Origin: Paraspadella gotoi | Taxonomy: Eukaryota; Chaetognatha | Assembly: GCA_051294375.1 (NCBI GenBank) | Contig: CM119264.1 | Coordinates: 16,217,245-16,281,244, forward strand | DNA: 64,000 nt | Reading direction: 5' to 3' | In this document: positions 41,621 through 51,211 of the stretch, in pieces | How the letters are laid out: each line of letters begins with the position of its first letter | How positions within the stretch are numbered: position 1 is the first letter of the stretch | Position numbers and translations under genes: made by a program | Notes under the pieces: generated by a model | What the model saw: the letters and a program-made list of their open reading frames with translations, nothing else | The model's database searches: none | Told to the model about the DNA's origin: nothing

Positions 41621-42295
41621 CTACTCTCCCTCCTCTTGCAGCTGTCGTTTTGGGCGACGCTCAGCACGAGAAGAGTCGCGCCAAGTTGCTGCAAGCTCGG
41701 TTGAGGCATCGGACGTCCATTGCCTGCTGAGAGGCCTCCGCCTGACCCGTTGAGTGAGGACAGGGGAATCACCATGTGGCTGAGGTGGTGTTGGGTGCTT
41801 CATTACAGCTTTGATAAGCGAATCATAGCTTGGAGGGAGTTCGAATTGTCCTCCATCACGGTTCAAAGAGGGTTCGAGGGCCTTGATGTAAATTGCCTCT
41901 CTAATACCTCTTGAGAACCAGTTTTGGTCATGGGACAGCACGAGACAGTCTTCCTCTCTAAACAGATGGTCCATAGTTGTTGCGTGCTCGGCAACTGCCG
42001 ACAGATAGTGCACTCTAGAGTCGCGATAGGGCTTGATATGTTGGAACTTATCTGATAGAGACTTTCCTGTCTCGCCCACATATGCTGCTGTGCGGGGTTG
42101 GTTGCTCGCTCCTGCACAGGCCGCACAATAGATGGCTCCTGTTGTTTTCGGTCTGGGGATTTTGTCTTTCGGTTTTACCAATTGCTCACGTAAAGAGCCG
42201 TTGGTCGTCACTGAACTGGAGATCCCCTGCTTTGCCAGCACCCGCACCAATGATTCAGTGATCCCCTGGTGGTAGGGGAGGGACAAGTGACCCAC
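41621..42295 (-). CDS. Penelope-like GIY-YIG endonuclease frame, copy B
   Basis: Identical in its first 165 or so residues to the frame at 30123-30857 (GAIYCAAC, AAYVGETGKSL, IREAIYIKAL, NRDGGQFELPPSYDSL). It diverges after KAVMKHP because of indels near 41735 and 41790 and then runs into the left arm. Only the endonuclease part should be regarded as meaningful. Confidence 0.65.
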   Translation of the reverse strand: MGHLSLPYHQGITESLVRVLAKQGISSSVTTNGSLREQLVKPKDKIPRPKTTGAIYCAACAGASNQPRTAAYVGETGKSLSDKFQHIKPYRDSRVHYLSAVAEHATTMDHLFREEDCLVLSHDQNWFSRGIREAIYIKALEPSLNRDGGQFELPPSYDSLIKAVMKHPTPPQPHGDSPVLTQRVRRRPLSRQWTSDASTELAATWRDSSRAERRPKRQLQEEGE

Positions 42296-43053
42296 ATTCT
42301 TGAGACGCTTCTATCTCCCGTTTGCGCTGTGGTGGGCGCGGTCGGTCCTTCAACAGCAAGGTCTCGTTCACCCTCCTGGGGGGTGGAGATTAAACTTGCG
42401 TCAGCGGTAACTTGGACAGCCCCTTGGTTGCCACCGTCCTCAGCCAAGTTCTGCCGAAACCTAGCCTTCTCGACAGCTGCAAGAGGGAGAGGAGTCTGTA
42501 TCACCTGTCCCCAAACAGGCCCCGAACAGGCAATCGCCCACCTCACCGTCAGGTGAGAGGGCCCTCGGCAGGCCTATCAGGTCAGAGATATTCGAGAGGC
42601 ACTCGGCATTTTTCCAGCCGGATCATTACCAGATCAAGCCCTGTCCCATTCCCCACAATATCATCTCAGCCTATGACAGGCCAATGACCCGACTACATTG
42701 TTAACGTCCCACTTTTGCCCGGCCAGGGGGGGCCCCCCCCCCAACTCATTTTGAGCTCTTTTCTTACCTTACTATTTCACTTAGCTTTAACTTATTTATC
42801 CCTCATCACTTATTCCTCTATTTCATTTTCCCTTACTAACAATCATCAGCTAACAATTAATTTATTATTACTTTTGTTAAATATTTAGATTTTTCTAAAA
42901 ATTTTTCACTGTTGTACATTGCCTAATGTATTGATCACTGTGTCTCTCTCTCTCTCTCTTTCTTTTCACCAATTTCAAAAATCATTTGCTCTCTCTTTCC
43001 CTACTTTCACCTGTCCTCACATCTGACCACTATCCTTGCTCAATTCTTTGTTG

Positions 43054-43101
<48 letters not shown>

Positions 43102-43122
43102 CTAATATTTTAAAAAATTTGG

Positions 43123-43188
43123 TTTATTGAACTCACTTGCTGATGAAGACTCGCAATACTAAGAGTCAAAACATGTACAATAATAAAA
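43123..43188 (+). ncRNA. hammerhead ribozyme-like motif (H8), copy B right arm
   Basis: Same sequence as H6: CTGATGA at 43140-43146, helix II GACTC/GAGTC, AAAAC and ATGTA, with helix I TTG:CAA and TTTATT:AATAAA. Confidence 0.55.
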
Positions 43189-44084
43189 TAAAATTGCTAT
43201 TACAACGAATTTTTCGTTTCATCTCTAAAGAATAATTCTGGTAAATTTGGAGAAAAACGATGAACCATGCATCTTCAAACACCGATTAATTAGCAAAAAA
43301 TTATTAATTTTAGTTGTAAAAAATGTTTTTATATGTTCAAAACATCGATGAACCTGATTCTACTAAAAAAATTATAAAAAATGAAAAAAAAAAATTTTAG
43401 CCTTTTTTGGCCCCCCAGAGGTCCAGCCCCAGGGCCCTGTATCTTTTGTCAGGGGATGAATATTAAAATTCGCCTCGATAGTTCCATTTATATTGTCATT
43501 AGAACTCTAAATGTAAAATTTCATGAAATTCGATCCAGTGGTTTGGTGGGAACAGATTCTGGTCACAAAAAAGGGGTACCGCATTTTATAATATGAAGCC
43601 CTCTTGTATATGCGAGGAATTAAGTTAGCGTTTTATATTTAAGTGTCAGCTCGAAAAATATCAAGGCAAACAAACAATTGTGGGAAAGGTTGCCTTGAGG
43701 GGATTGAAGGCGTGAGGAAATAGAGGGAGAATCGTATATTTTGCGAAGAGCAGAAACTAGAGAATGTATCGCTAGAGTAGACAAATTATACTGAGGGGCA
43801 GGAGGAGGAGGAAAGAAGAGGAAGAGGAGAATTGGACGGCAAGCCAAATCCTCCTCTGCTCTGGTTGCAAAAACTGTTGATATTGTTGATATTTACGTCT
43901 AAATAATTAAGATCAAAATGATAAATCTATAAATGGTTTTAGGTAAAATAAAATATTCCGGTCTATTATATTTTATAAAATTGAGGAAGGAAGATAATAT
44001 CATCAAATTTCATCATGTACTAAATAAATGTTACTTTAGTTGAAGCTTAAAAATAAAAAACACAAAAAAGCAAATTCGCAAAAC

Positions 44085-44718
44085 CTTGTCGTCAGAAGTG
44101 TCAGCCTCCCTCAGTGCTATTTCCAACTGCGTCAATGCTTCCATCTCCTCTGCGGATATTTGCTCGCCCATTGCCTGGAGCGCTCGCATGCGCTTAAGTT
44201 TCTGCAACCTGACCATTTGCCAGGAAAAAATAAGTTATTCATGGCACGAAGGACATTTTTTGAGAAACAACTTACCTTTGTATCCTCTCGAACTCTGCCT
44301 GTTGGGCGTTAACCGTCTCTTCATCGAGATCGCTCTCATTCATGACGGACCTAATATTTTTTCTTTTATTTTTTTCTTTTTTCTTCGCCCCGTCTTCGTC
44401 GTCTTCATCGCCCTCGGTTGTCTTCTTTCGCCTCCTCCTCTTGGGTTTCTCCTCGCCCGGTTCCCTCTTCCTCCGCTTTCTCTTCGGCTTTTCTCCACCC
44501 AAATCGTTTCCCGCTTCTTTTTTCCTCCGCCTTTTCTTCTTGGGTTTATCCTCTTTGGCAGCCTGGTCTGGCTCTATAAGTGAAGGGATTTCGTCGGCAT
44601 TACCCGGTGGACCTTGGTCGATTATCGGCAATTCGCCGAAGGAAGCCATCATCCTTGCTTCGTTTTCGTCCTCGGAGGACGGAGAAAGGAGGTTTGGCTT
44701 TCGGTGATTCGTGTCCAT
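44085..44718 (-). CDS. ATRX/ARIP4-like exons 1-2, copy B (intact frame)
   Basis: Exon 1 is 44718-44276 and exon 2 is 44208-44085, joined across a 67-bp intron (donor GTAAGTTG, acceptor TGGTCAG) to give 189 codons ending in ALREADTSDDK. The frame is uninterrupted, unlike 33258-32625, where single-base indels shift it. This is therefore the better sequence for the N-terminus. The downstream exons (29050 onward) exist only beside copy A. If the duplication is an assembly artefact, the gene has one first exon, best read from here. Confidence 0.55.
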
Positions 44719-46939
44719 GTTGGAAACAGCTCGTTCAAAGAAAATATTTCGCGCCGAATGACGGCTAGAATCAATTCAGTTCCATACCGTTTTTACAGAT
44801 AAAAAGTGGGACCCACATCAAGCATTAAAAATAGCTTTAGTTTAAAGGATGAATGTTTTTGAATTAGCTTTCTAAAAAGCTGAACCCCGATGAGAAAAGA
44901 TGGGAAAATACTAAATAGAGAAGATTGAAATTTTCAATCAAATCTCGCAAATTCAATAAGACTCAGTTAGGAAAGACGAATTAAAAAAAAATTAAAAAAA
45001 CATTCACAATCCAATCCATGGGCACTTAAAAGGTTTCGAGGGGTCTTAAAATTCAAAAAAAGTTAGAATAGGTTTGAAAGTAGTCCTATAGTGTTAAAAC
45101 TGGATAAAGAAGATTATTTCTGCAGATAGTTCGGAAACCAAAAAACTTCTTAATACAATTTCATAATTCACAAATTTTAATAAAAACTGTAGTTTCCGTT
45201 TGTACTTAATCAGGCAATTCGATGGTTCGAAAATATCCAAGAAAACTTTTTTAATTGTAAAAATACTAATAGTATGATGAACTCCAATATAAACTATATC
45301 CGAGGCTTTCGAGCATGTTCCATTATAAAATTGTTAAAAAAAGTTAGATTTATTATGAAAATATAATCAGGTGTTAAAAAAGAATAAGGGTGGTAAAATC
45401 AAAAGAGAAAAAAAATATTCAGTAGAGTATAGTGCGGGGTAATTCGGAACATTTGAAGTAAAAAAAATTTGCATAGAAAATATAGATATTTTTATAATTT
45501 TTTCTGGTGATATATCCAGGAAAGTGTCCTCACTACTGGTTTATGCCGTCTTTTTCCACAGGGGCCGCATTTTTAAAAAAATTGAAAAGTGTTCTGTTTT
45601 ACCCCCACTGGGGTACTTCGGAAGACTTAATATATTATGTATAATTTTTTATACAATCAAAAATATTAACTAATGTTTTAAGTATGAAAAATTGTAAATC
45701 TTATATTCTTAACTTGGTAAAATAAATTTTAATATTGTTCTCACTTTTAAAAAAATATTGAATGACAATAAATATATATTTTTGTTAATAGTATTTTTGA
45801 CACAGTTTTCCTTCCATTCCTGCATTTTGTCCCCATCTTCCTTTCCAATTAACATTGGTTTTCGGCCCATTTTTTTTATTTCCAATGTTATTTTTATTAT
45901 TCTTTTTATTAATCCTTTTTATTTAACCTTATTAAATTTAAATTTTTTTTCTTTCCAAATATTTTTATTTATATTAATTTTATCTTAATTTTGTTTCAAA
46001 CTAATTTTTAAACCTTATTGAGAGATTAAATTCCATTTCAAACTTTTATATATTTTTTATTGCTAAAAATAATTTTTTTACTTTAATATGTATAGTATAA
46101 TAATTTTTTTTGTCTAATTATTTAACAAATGTTACTAACTGTTATTATTACTTAGTAAATTATCACTATCAAGTTATAAAAAGCATATGAGGTAACACAG
46201 AACACTTACTTTACAGGTAGGGGTAGCCGCACTCAATAGGGTGAGTCAAAAATTTAGAGTACATGCTCAAACGAATATTTAAACATTTTTAAGAATACTT
46301 TCAATGGACAAAAAATTTATAATATGGCTCTATACCCTAATTTTTTAATATTTATTTATAGATAGGAAAAGCCAAAAATTTTTTTAGAATTTTTAAATTT
46401 TAAAACCAGATTCAGATAGCTGTTAAAAAGTATGATTCTTTTTTAAATATTTTTACGATAAGTGTATCAAAAATAAGAAAAACCTTAAAAAATCATCATC
46501 ATCATCATTTTTCGATGATTTTATCAGCTTTTTTTATATTTTCACTTAGAAAACGTAAGAATTTTTAAAAGCTGTAATTATATTTCTTGTTTAACTTTTT
46601 ATGCTCTATCAGAATCCATCAAAAAATTTTTAAGATTTAAAAAAAAAATTCTTGCTCTATATAGTAATATAATATTTTTAATTAGGCTAGTACCCTCAGA
46701 AGAAAGTATTTTTGAAAAAAACTATTTTAATACCATAATCTATAGTCATGATAGATTATTTTAATGCTGTATACATTAGCATTTAAATTTCATCCGCTAT
46801 GGCTATTACAGGTGTTCCGTTTTACCCCAATTTATGTAAATGTAATGTAAAAATTGAGGTATTTTTTAAAAATAATCTATACAATAACTATAAATTTGTG
46901 GAAAAGGCGCTAAGTGGGCTGAAGACTACTATCCGCATC
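44719..46939. other. AT-rich flank, duplicate of 33259-34564 and beyond
   Basis: No gene supported. Beyond 46038 this is the clean counterpart of the corrupted block and consists of poly-A/T-rich sequence with an (ATC)n run near 46490-46510. Confidence 0.4.
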
Positions 46940-47095
46940 TTCTGTGCCCCCTCAGCAGCAATGGAACGGGTCGTGGGCTTTGAACCAGGCTTGGGAGTTT
47001 TCCACGCCCCCAAGGCGGTTTACGGCCGTCTTCACGTTTCCCGCAGGGTAGATACCGGGTTGGGATTAAACCCGGTACTCATTATTATTCCATAA
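46940..47095 (-). mobile_element. tRNA-related SINE, family B, copy 3 (longest)
   Basis: The minus strand reads AGTACCGGGTTTAATCCC, ACCCGGTATCTACCC, GGGAAACGTGAAGACGGCCG, TAAACCGCCTTGGGGGCG and GGTTCAAAGCCCACGACCCG. It includes an extra internal block relative to 10836-10945. The open frame on the plus strand is a shadow. Confidence 0.55.
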
Positions 47096-47772
47096 TCATT
47101 ACGTCAAATATGAATGTGACAGGCCTGAAAACGACAAAAACGACGAAAATTGACTAGCATCTTTGAAATTGCTGATGCAGCTGCAATGCTGTAACTTTAA
47201 TAATGGAATATTGGTGAAATATTTATTGCACTAAAAAAAATATAAAATTTTATTATATATAATTTTTTGTATATAATTTTATGTGTTCCGAATTACCCCG
47301 CACTACCCTGCTAATCGATGAGCATTCAACGTATCTGATTATCGAACGAACCGACTTTTCTACGCTCTAAATATAACCTAACTCATAAGGAAAAAAATCT
47401 TTAAAGTATAGTGATCTCGCCAGACGTTACTATCAAAGAAAATTAATAAAAAATTCTAAAAAAAAAACAACGAATGATTGATGCGATAACGAATTATTGA
47501 TGTAATAATAATTGATTGATGTAATAGTAATTGAGGGTAACTTAACTATTCAACGTCCGCAACCAACTTTAGGTACCACCAGTCGGTGCTTTGTTAATCC
47601 ATTTAATTTTGTTTCCCTCTAGCGTCGAGTCTCAGTTTGTACAATAATATATATTTTTTATTCAGTAATAAAATTTTATAATAAATAATAATAGTTTTAA
47701 ATTTATTTTAATTGCTATTTTTAAGTTTGATATAAAATGAATTATTTGTTTACGTATGAGTTTTATAAAGAA

Positions 47773-47826
47773 ACAAATTTTTGACATGTTTCAGCTTCAA
47801 TGTAAGCTTTTATCAGCGCAAAAACA
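47773..47826 (-). ncRNA. hammerhead ribozyme-like motif (H9)
   Basis: On the minus strand: CTGATAA, then AGCTT, loop ACATTG, AAGCT, GAAAC, ATGTC, AAAAATTTG. Helix II and the minimal helix III (C-AT-G closed by A-U) are good. The core box has A for the conserved G. It forms one arm of a roughly 90-bp inverted repeat with H10. Confidence 0.5.
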
Positions 47827-47899
47827 AATTGATTTGTGCAACAAATATTTTTACAGATTCTTTCTCTCTTTTCAAACTCCACAGTCGGTGAAAATACTT

Positions 47900-47965
47900 C
47901 ACAAATCAATTCGTTCTTGCGCTGATGAAGGTTTACATTGAAGCCGAAACATGTCCAAAATTTGT
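47900..47965 (+). ncRNA. hammerhead ribozyme-like motif (H10), most complete core in the window
   Basis: CTGATGA at 47922-47928, one extra A, helix II GGTTT (47930-47934) with AAGCC (47941-47945), GAAAC at 47946-47950 and ATGTC at 47951-47955, with predicted cleavage after C47955. Every conserved core base is present, and helix III can form as the minimal A-U/C-G pair with a two-base loop. Helix I is less clear: one G-C pair, a large internal loop, and an outer CAAAT:ATTTG. Confidence 0.65.
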
Positions 47966-48054
47966 TTCTTAATAAAACTCGTAGGTAAACAAACAAAGAA
48001 AGGAAAGGAAAAAAAACTATTATTTTTATTTTATATTTTTTAAACAGTTAGCAA

Positions 48055-48090
48055 TTGGGTTAAGGTTGGTTAGGGATAAAGGGCGGTTAA
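48055..48090 (+). repeat. telomere-like GGGTTAAGG/GGTTAGGG run
   Basis: Short degenerate run inside the repeat also found inverted at 27880-28165, shared flank by flank. Part of the HINE-like element interior. Confidence 0.5.
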
Positions 48091-48234
48091 AAATTTGTAA
48101 TAAAAAGTTTTTTCACCCTTACCAATGTCCTTTTTTTAATTTTGCGTATCAAGATTTCTATACATCGCTCAACCGAAAAAAAAAATAACCTACCGCAAAA
48201 TCCCGGTCGGCATATGTAAAAATAAGCTGTAATT

Positions 48235-48390
48235 ATTAATGCGACGATAACCAAATATTGATGCGACGATAACCAAATATTCATGCAACGATAACCAAAT
48301 GATGGATGCGATGATAACCAAATGATGGATGCGATGATAATCATTCATTGATGCAATGATAATCATTCATTTATGTGATGATAGTCATTG
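48235..48390 (+). repeat. GATGCGATGATAACCAAAT minisatellite
   Basis: Six to seven imperfect units of ATTGATGCGACGATAACCAA drifting to GATAATCATTCATT, followed by (GA)n at 48391-48440. Confidence 0.8.
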
Positions 48391-48693
48391 AGAGAGAGAG
48401 CGACATATAATTAGAAAGAGAGAGAAAAAGAGAGAGAAATAGAAAAAAACTGGACAGCCGCTGCAGAGCTGAACTTGTCTATGTATATAAAAATTGTTTT
48501 GTAAATAAAACAAACAAATGAGTGTAGGAATATGAAACATAATTTAAAAGACCTTAATGATAAGAAGCCATATCTAAATTTTCAGCTTCCTATGATTATC
48601 AATGTTAAAACAGCGTGACGACGATTTCGGTCAAAAAACGCAGAAACGAATTAACATCTCGCCCAAGTCGGGCATCAGCCCGTCTGGCGAGAT

Positions 48694-49190
48694 ATTCTAT
48701 TATATTTTTCTTCGTTTCAATTAATCTAAATATTAATATTAATCTTAATATTCCTAATTTTTAAGCAGTAAGGAATGTCGGACGAAATTCGAAATTGGAG
48801 GTGGTTCGGATGCAATCGCCGATCGAACAAAACGAAACGGAGGGATTCGGATTGATAACGATATGTTTTTGTTTGGTCTTGGTCATTATTAGAAGGTTAT
48901 CGTGTGCCGATGACGCTCACTGACTTTTGAGATGGGAGTTCTGCCTATCAAGGCGCGTGTTCTGCCTCTCCACGCGACTCCGTTGATTGTGAAGAGGGGG
49001 ACGGTCCGGATCACCCGAATCTCCAGCTTTTTCAGTCTCGTTGTTTCGGGTGGCATTATAGTCCATTATATCAGCGAGCGTTTCAGATACAAACGTCCTA
49101 TGGAGAGGCATTTAATAATTTATTTGTAGAAAAAATTATCTTTATAAAGTTCAGATAAATATAAAGTAAAATCATCAACTAATCTACTGT
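48694..49190. other. spacer with one GC-richer patch, no supported gene
   Basis: A GC-richer patch at 48900-49110 is open on both strands (minus: TLADIMDYNATRNNETEKAG and polar continuation). I recognise neither translation, and no splice sites stand out. It could be an exon of an unidentified gene or mobile-element sequence. Confidence 0.3.
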
Positions 49191-49194
49191 AGTA

Positions 49195-49440
49195 TTGTGG
49201 CGCCTCACATCCACCATCTTTCAGTCAATCCTATTGGCTCAGAGGGGGAACGAACCATCCGAAGCGTTACATTCCATCCACAGTCCTAATGACTTCCCTC
49301 TGCGAGATCATCCTAGGGTAAGCGCACCAGTGACAGGAGTCGTCACTGAGGGTCTGTACTCTGTAGCCCCTAAAGCCAAAAGTGAGATGCCCCATCCCAA
49401 TGGGCATCACTGGCAACCCAGCTGTTGCTATAAGTAGTGC
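49195..49440 (-). repeat. SINE-like repeat, second copy at 50080-50310
   Basis: Both copies share CCTCACATCCACCATC, TTCAG-CAATC, TGACTCAGAG-like text, CCAGTGACAGGAG, GTCACTGAGGGTC and GCCCCATCCCAATGGGC-like text. The minus strand contains GGTTCGTTCCC, a B-box-like string, so a Pol III origin is possible. The open frame on the plus strand is not conserved. Confidence 0.5.
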
Positions 49441-50079
49441 GTCTTATTATCTCTCTCCCACAAAGGTAGCAGTCTTGTAAGACACCTCTCAAGCCTGGAG
49501 AATAAAGCTAACAAAATATTAAAATCAAGTAGAATCAAAATCGCGAATAGTATATCACGAACAGGCTTGTACCTGTGAACATTTTTAAATAAAAAAAAAA
49601 TAATTTTTGTCAATTTTCGTATACGCCAATATTTATACATACTACTCACCATAGAAAATGTTAAAATTTTAACTTTTTCTAAAAGCAGATTCGAATTCCT
49701 AACGAAAAGTTGATATAAGGAAATATAACTCTTTTTAAAAATATTTTTCATTAAGTGGGTCAAAATCCCAAAAAAATTTATATTTGACCTATAATTGAAT
49801 TTTAGTATAAAAAATATAATTTTTTGAATTTTTGGCTAACTTAATGAAATAATTTTTGATTAGGACTTATATTTTCTTTTATCAACTTCAATTCAAATTC
49901 AAATTCGCTTTCAAAACTAAGAAAACATTATTTTAAAATTTTAACATTTTCTATGTATAAATATGGGCATATGCGAAAATTGACTGTTCATGATCAACTA
50001 TTCGAATTTTAATCTGCAACTTTCACTACGCCTTACTGGAGAACCTGAATAATGTCTTGGACCTGAGACCCTGTGGTGG

Positions 50080-50310
50080 TATATTCACACTGCCTCACAT
50101 CCACCATCGTTCAGCCAATCTCATTGACTCAGAGAGGGAATGCACCTTCCCAAGCGTTACGTTACATCCCTACTAACGACTTTCCTCTGCGTTAGTAAAG
50201 CGAGAATGTCCTTGGCTAACCGCGCCAGTGACAGGAGGCGTCACTGAGGGTCGGTAACCCCGAAAACCCCATCCGAATGGGCAAACCAAGCAACCCGACT
50301 GTTGATATAG
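50080..50310 (-). repeat. SINE-like repeat, copy 2
   Basis: Partner of 49195-49440. It starts inside the duplicated block and extends past its right end. The sequence between 50316 and 50857 is AT-rich without features. Confidence 0.5.
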
Positions 50311-50857
50311 TATACTATCTAGGAAAAAAGTATATCACATTTTTAGTAGAGGATATCTACTTGAAAACTTTCCTGATTTAAAAAAAAAAAATCAGAACGT
50401 TTCCGAATCTACACTGAATTTCCTTTCAGTAGCTTCCTTCCATTTTTTCCTACAAGGTGACACACGACAGCCCGCCGCTAACAAAAAATCGTTATTTGCA
50501 AACTTGTGAAGATTTTTTTAATCTGAAAGATTTTTTTTGTAGTAAAAACCTAAATCATTTATATATATAAATTTCATATTGATTGGTTATGATTTGACTT
50601 GGCAATGACCGGGAAAAAGTTGCTTTAAAAAACGTCATTTTAAAACAAATCTTTTTTTTTTCAATCTCCTTAACTTAATGAACATTTTTTAAAGAAATTT
50701 TACGTAAAAAGGTATCAATATTAATATCTTCTGAAAGCTCTTGAAAATTTGAAAAAAAAGATATATTTAAGAATATAGTAACATAAAAATGAGCCTAACC
50801 AGCTTTAGTTTAATCAAAATAATTTAAATTTAAATTAAAATAATAAAATCCTAAAAT

Positions 50858-50867
50858 NNNNNNNNNN
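50858..50867. other. assembly gap (10 N)
   Basis: A 10-base N run, a different placeholder from the 25-N gaps, in AT-rich sequence. Confidence 0.99.
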
Positions 50868-50937
50868 AGTTATTTTTTTTTTTAATTTGGTAATGCTAAA
50901 GGGATTTCACATCTTTTTGGTTAAAAAAAAAGGCCAT

Positions 50938-51124
50938 TATAGCTGACAGAAAAGAGAAAAGAGGCGCAACATCAACATAGGGGCAGAAAAGAATTACATT
51001 AAAGGTGTGGAAAAACATTTCACTGTCATACCTCAATTCGCTGTACAAGAGCATACCCAGACGAATGCAGGCAGTAGTCGATGCCGAAGGAAAGTATTCC
51101 AAATATTGATAATGTTTTACCCAT
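50938..51124 (-). CDS. possible small membrane protein just downstream of atlastin
   Basis: ATG at 51124 opens 31 codons (MGKTLSIFGILSFGIDYCLH, then SSGYALVQRIE) up to a donor GAG then GTATGA. An 89-bp intron, in the size range of this genome's short introns, ends at a strong acceptor (TTTTCTGTCAG), after which the frame closes at once (CTA TAA). The result would be a 32-residue single-pass hydrophobic peptide. It begins only 87 bases past the atlastin stop codon, so it may simply be part of the atlastin 3' UTR or an alternative 3' exon. Confidence 0.2.
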
Positions 51125-51211
51125 GTTTTGTATATTTTTTATTGAATAAATGAATTTTTAAACAATTATGTGATATACTTTTTTCGTAAATAGTAATAGT
51201 ATAAATCCTCT

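Larger units (their letters stand above)
40858..43240 (-). mobile_element. RT-less Penelope-like unit, copy B
   Basis: The same 12-bp flanking repeat AGAATAATTCTG is at 40858-40869 and 43229-43240, with inverted arms 40911-41647 and 42471-43229. Identical flanks in both copies show that the whole locus was duplicated (or assembled twice), not that the element inserted twice. The TC run at 43061-43098 is longer than in copy A. Confidence 0.75.
47414..48693 (+). mobile_element. helentron/HINE-like non-autonomous element, copy 1
   Basis: Begins with ATCTCGCCAGACG (47414-47426) and ends with its exact complement CGTCTGGCGAGAT (48681-48693). Just inside the right end GGGC and GCCC make a short hairpin. 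The interior holds GATGCGATAACGAATTATTG-type minisatellites at both sides (47470-47535, 48235-48390), a hammerhead palindrome (47773-47960), a telomere-like run and (GA)n. Subterminal inverted repeats, central tandem repeats and a 3' hairpin without coding sequence are typical of helentron-associated elements. The flank AAAGTATAGT precedes the left end in both copies. Confidence 0.5.
40818..50115 (+). repeat. second copy of the duplicated block (copy B)
   Basis: Contains the same Penelope-like unit (40858-43240), the same first two ATRX/ARIP4-like exons and the clean version of the block that is corrupted in copy A. It continues without a break into the atlastin gene. The left edge coincides with the gap. 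Confidence 0.85.
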
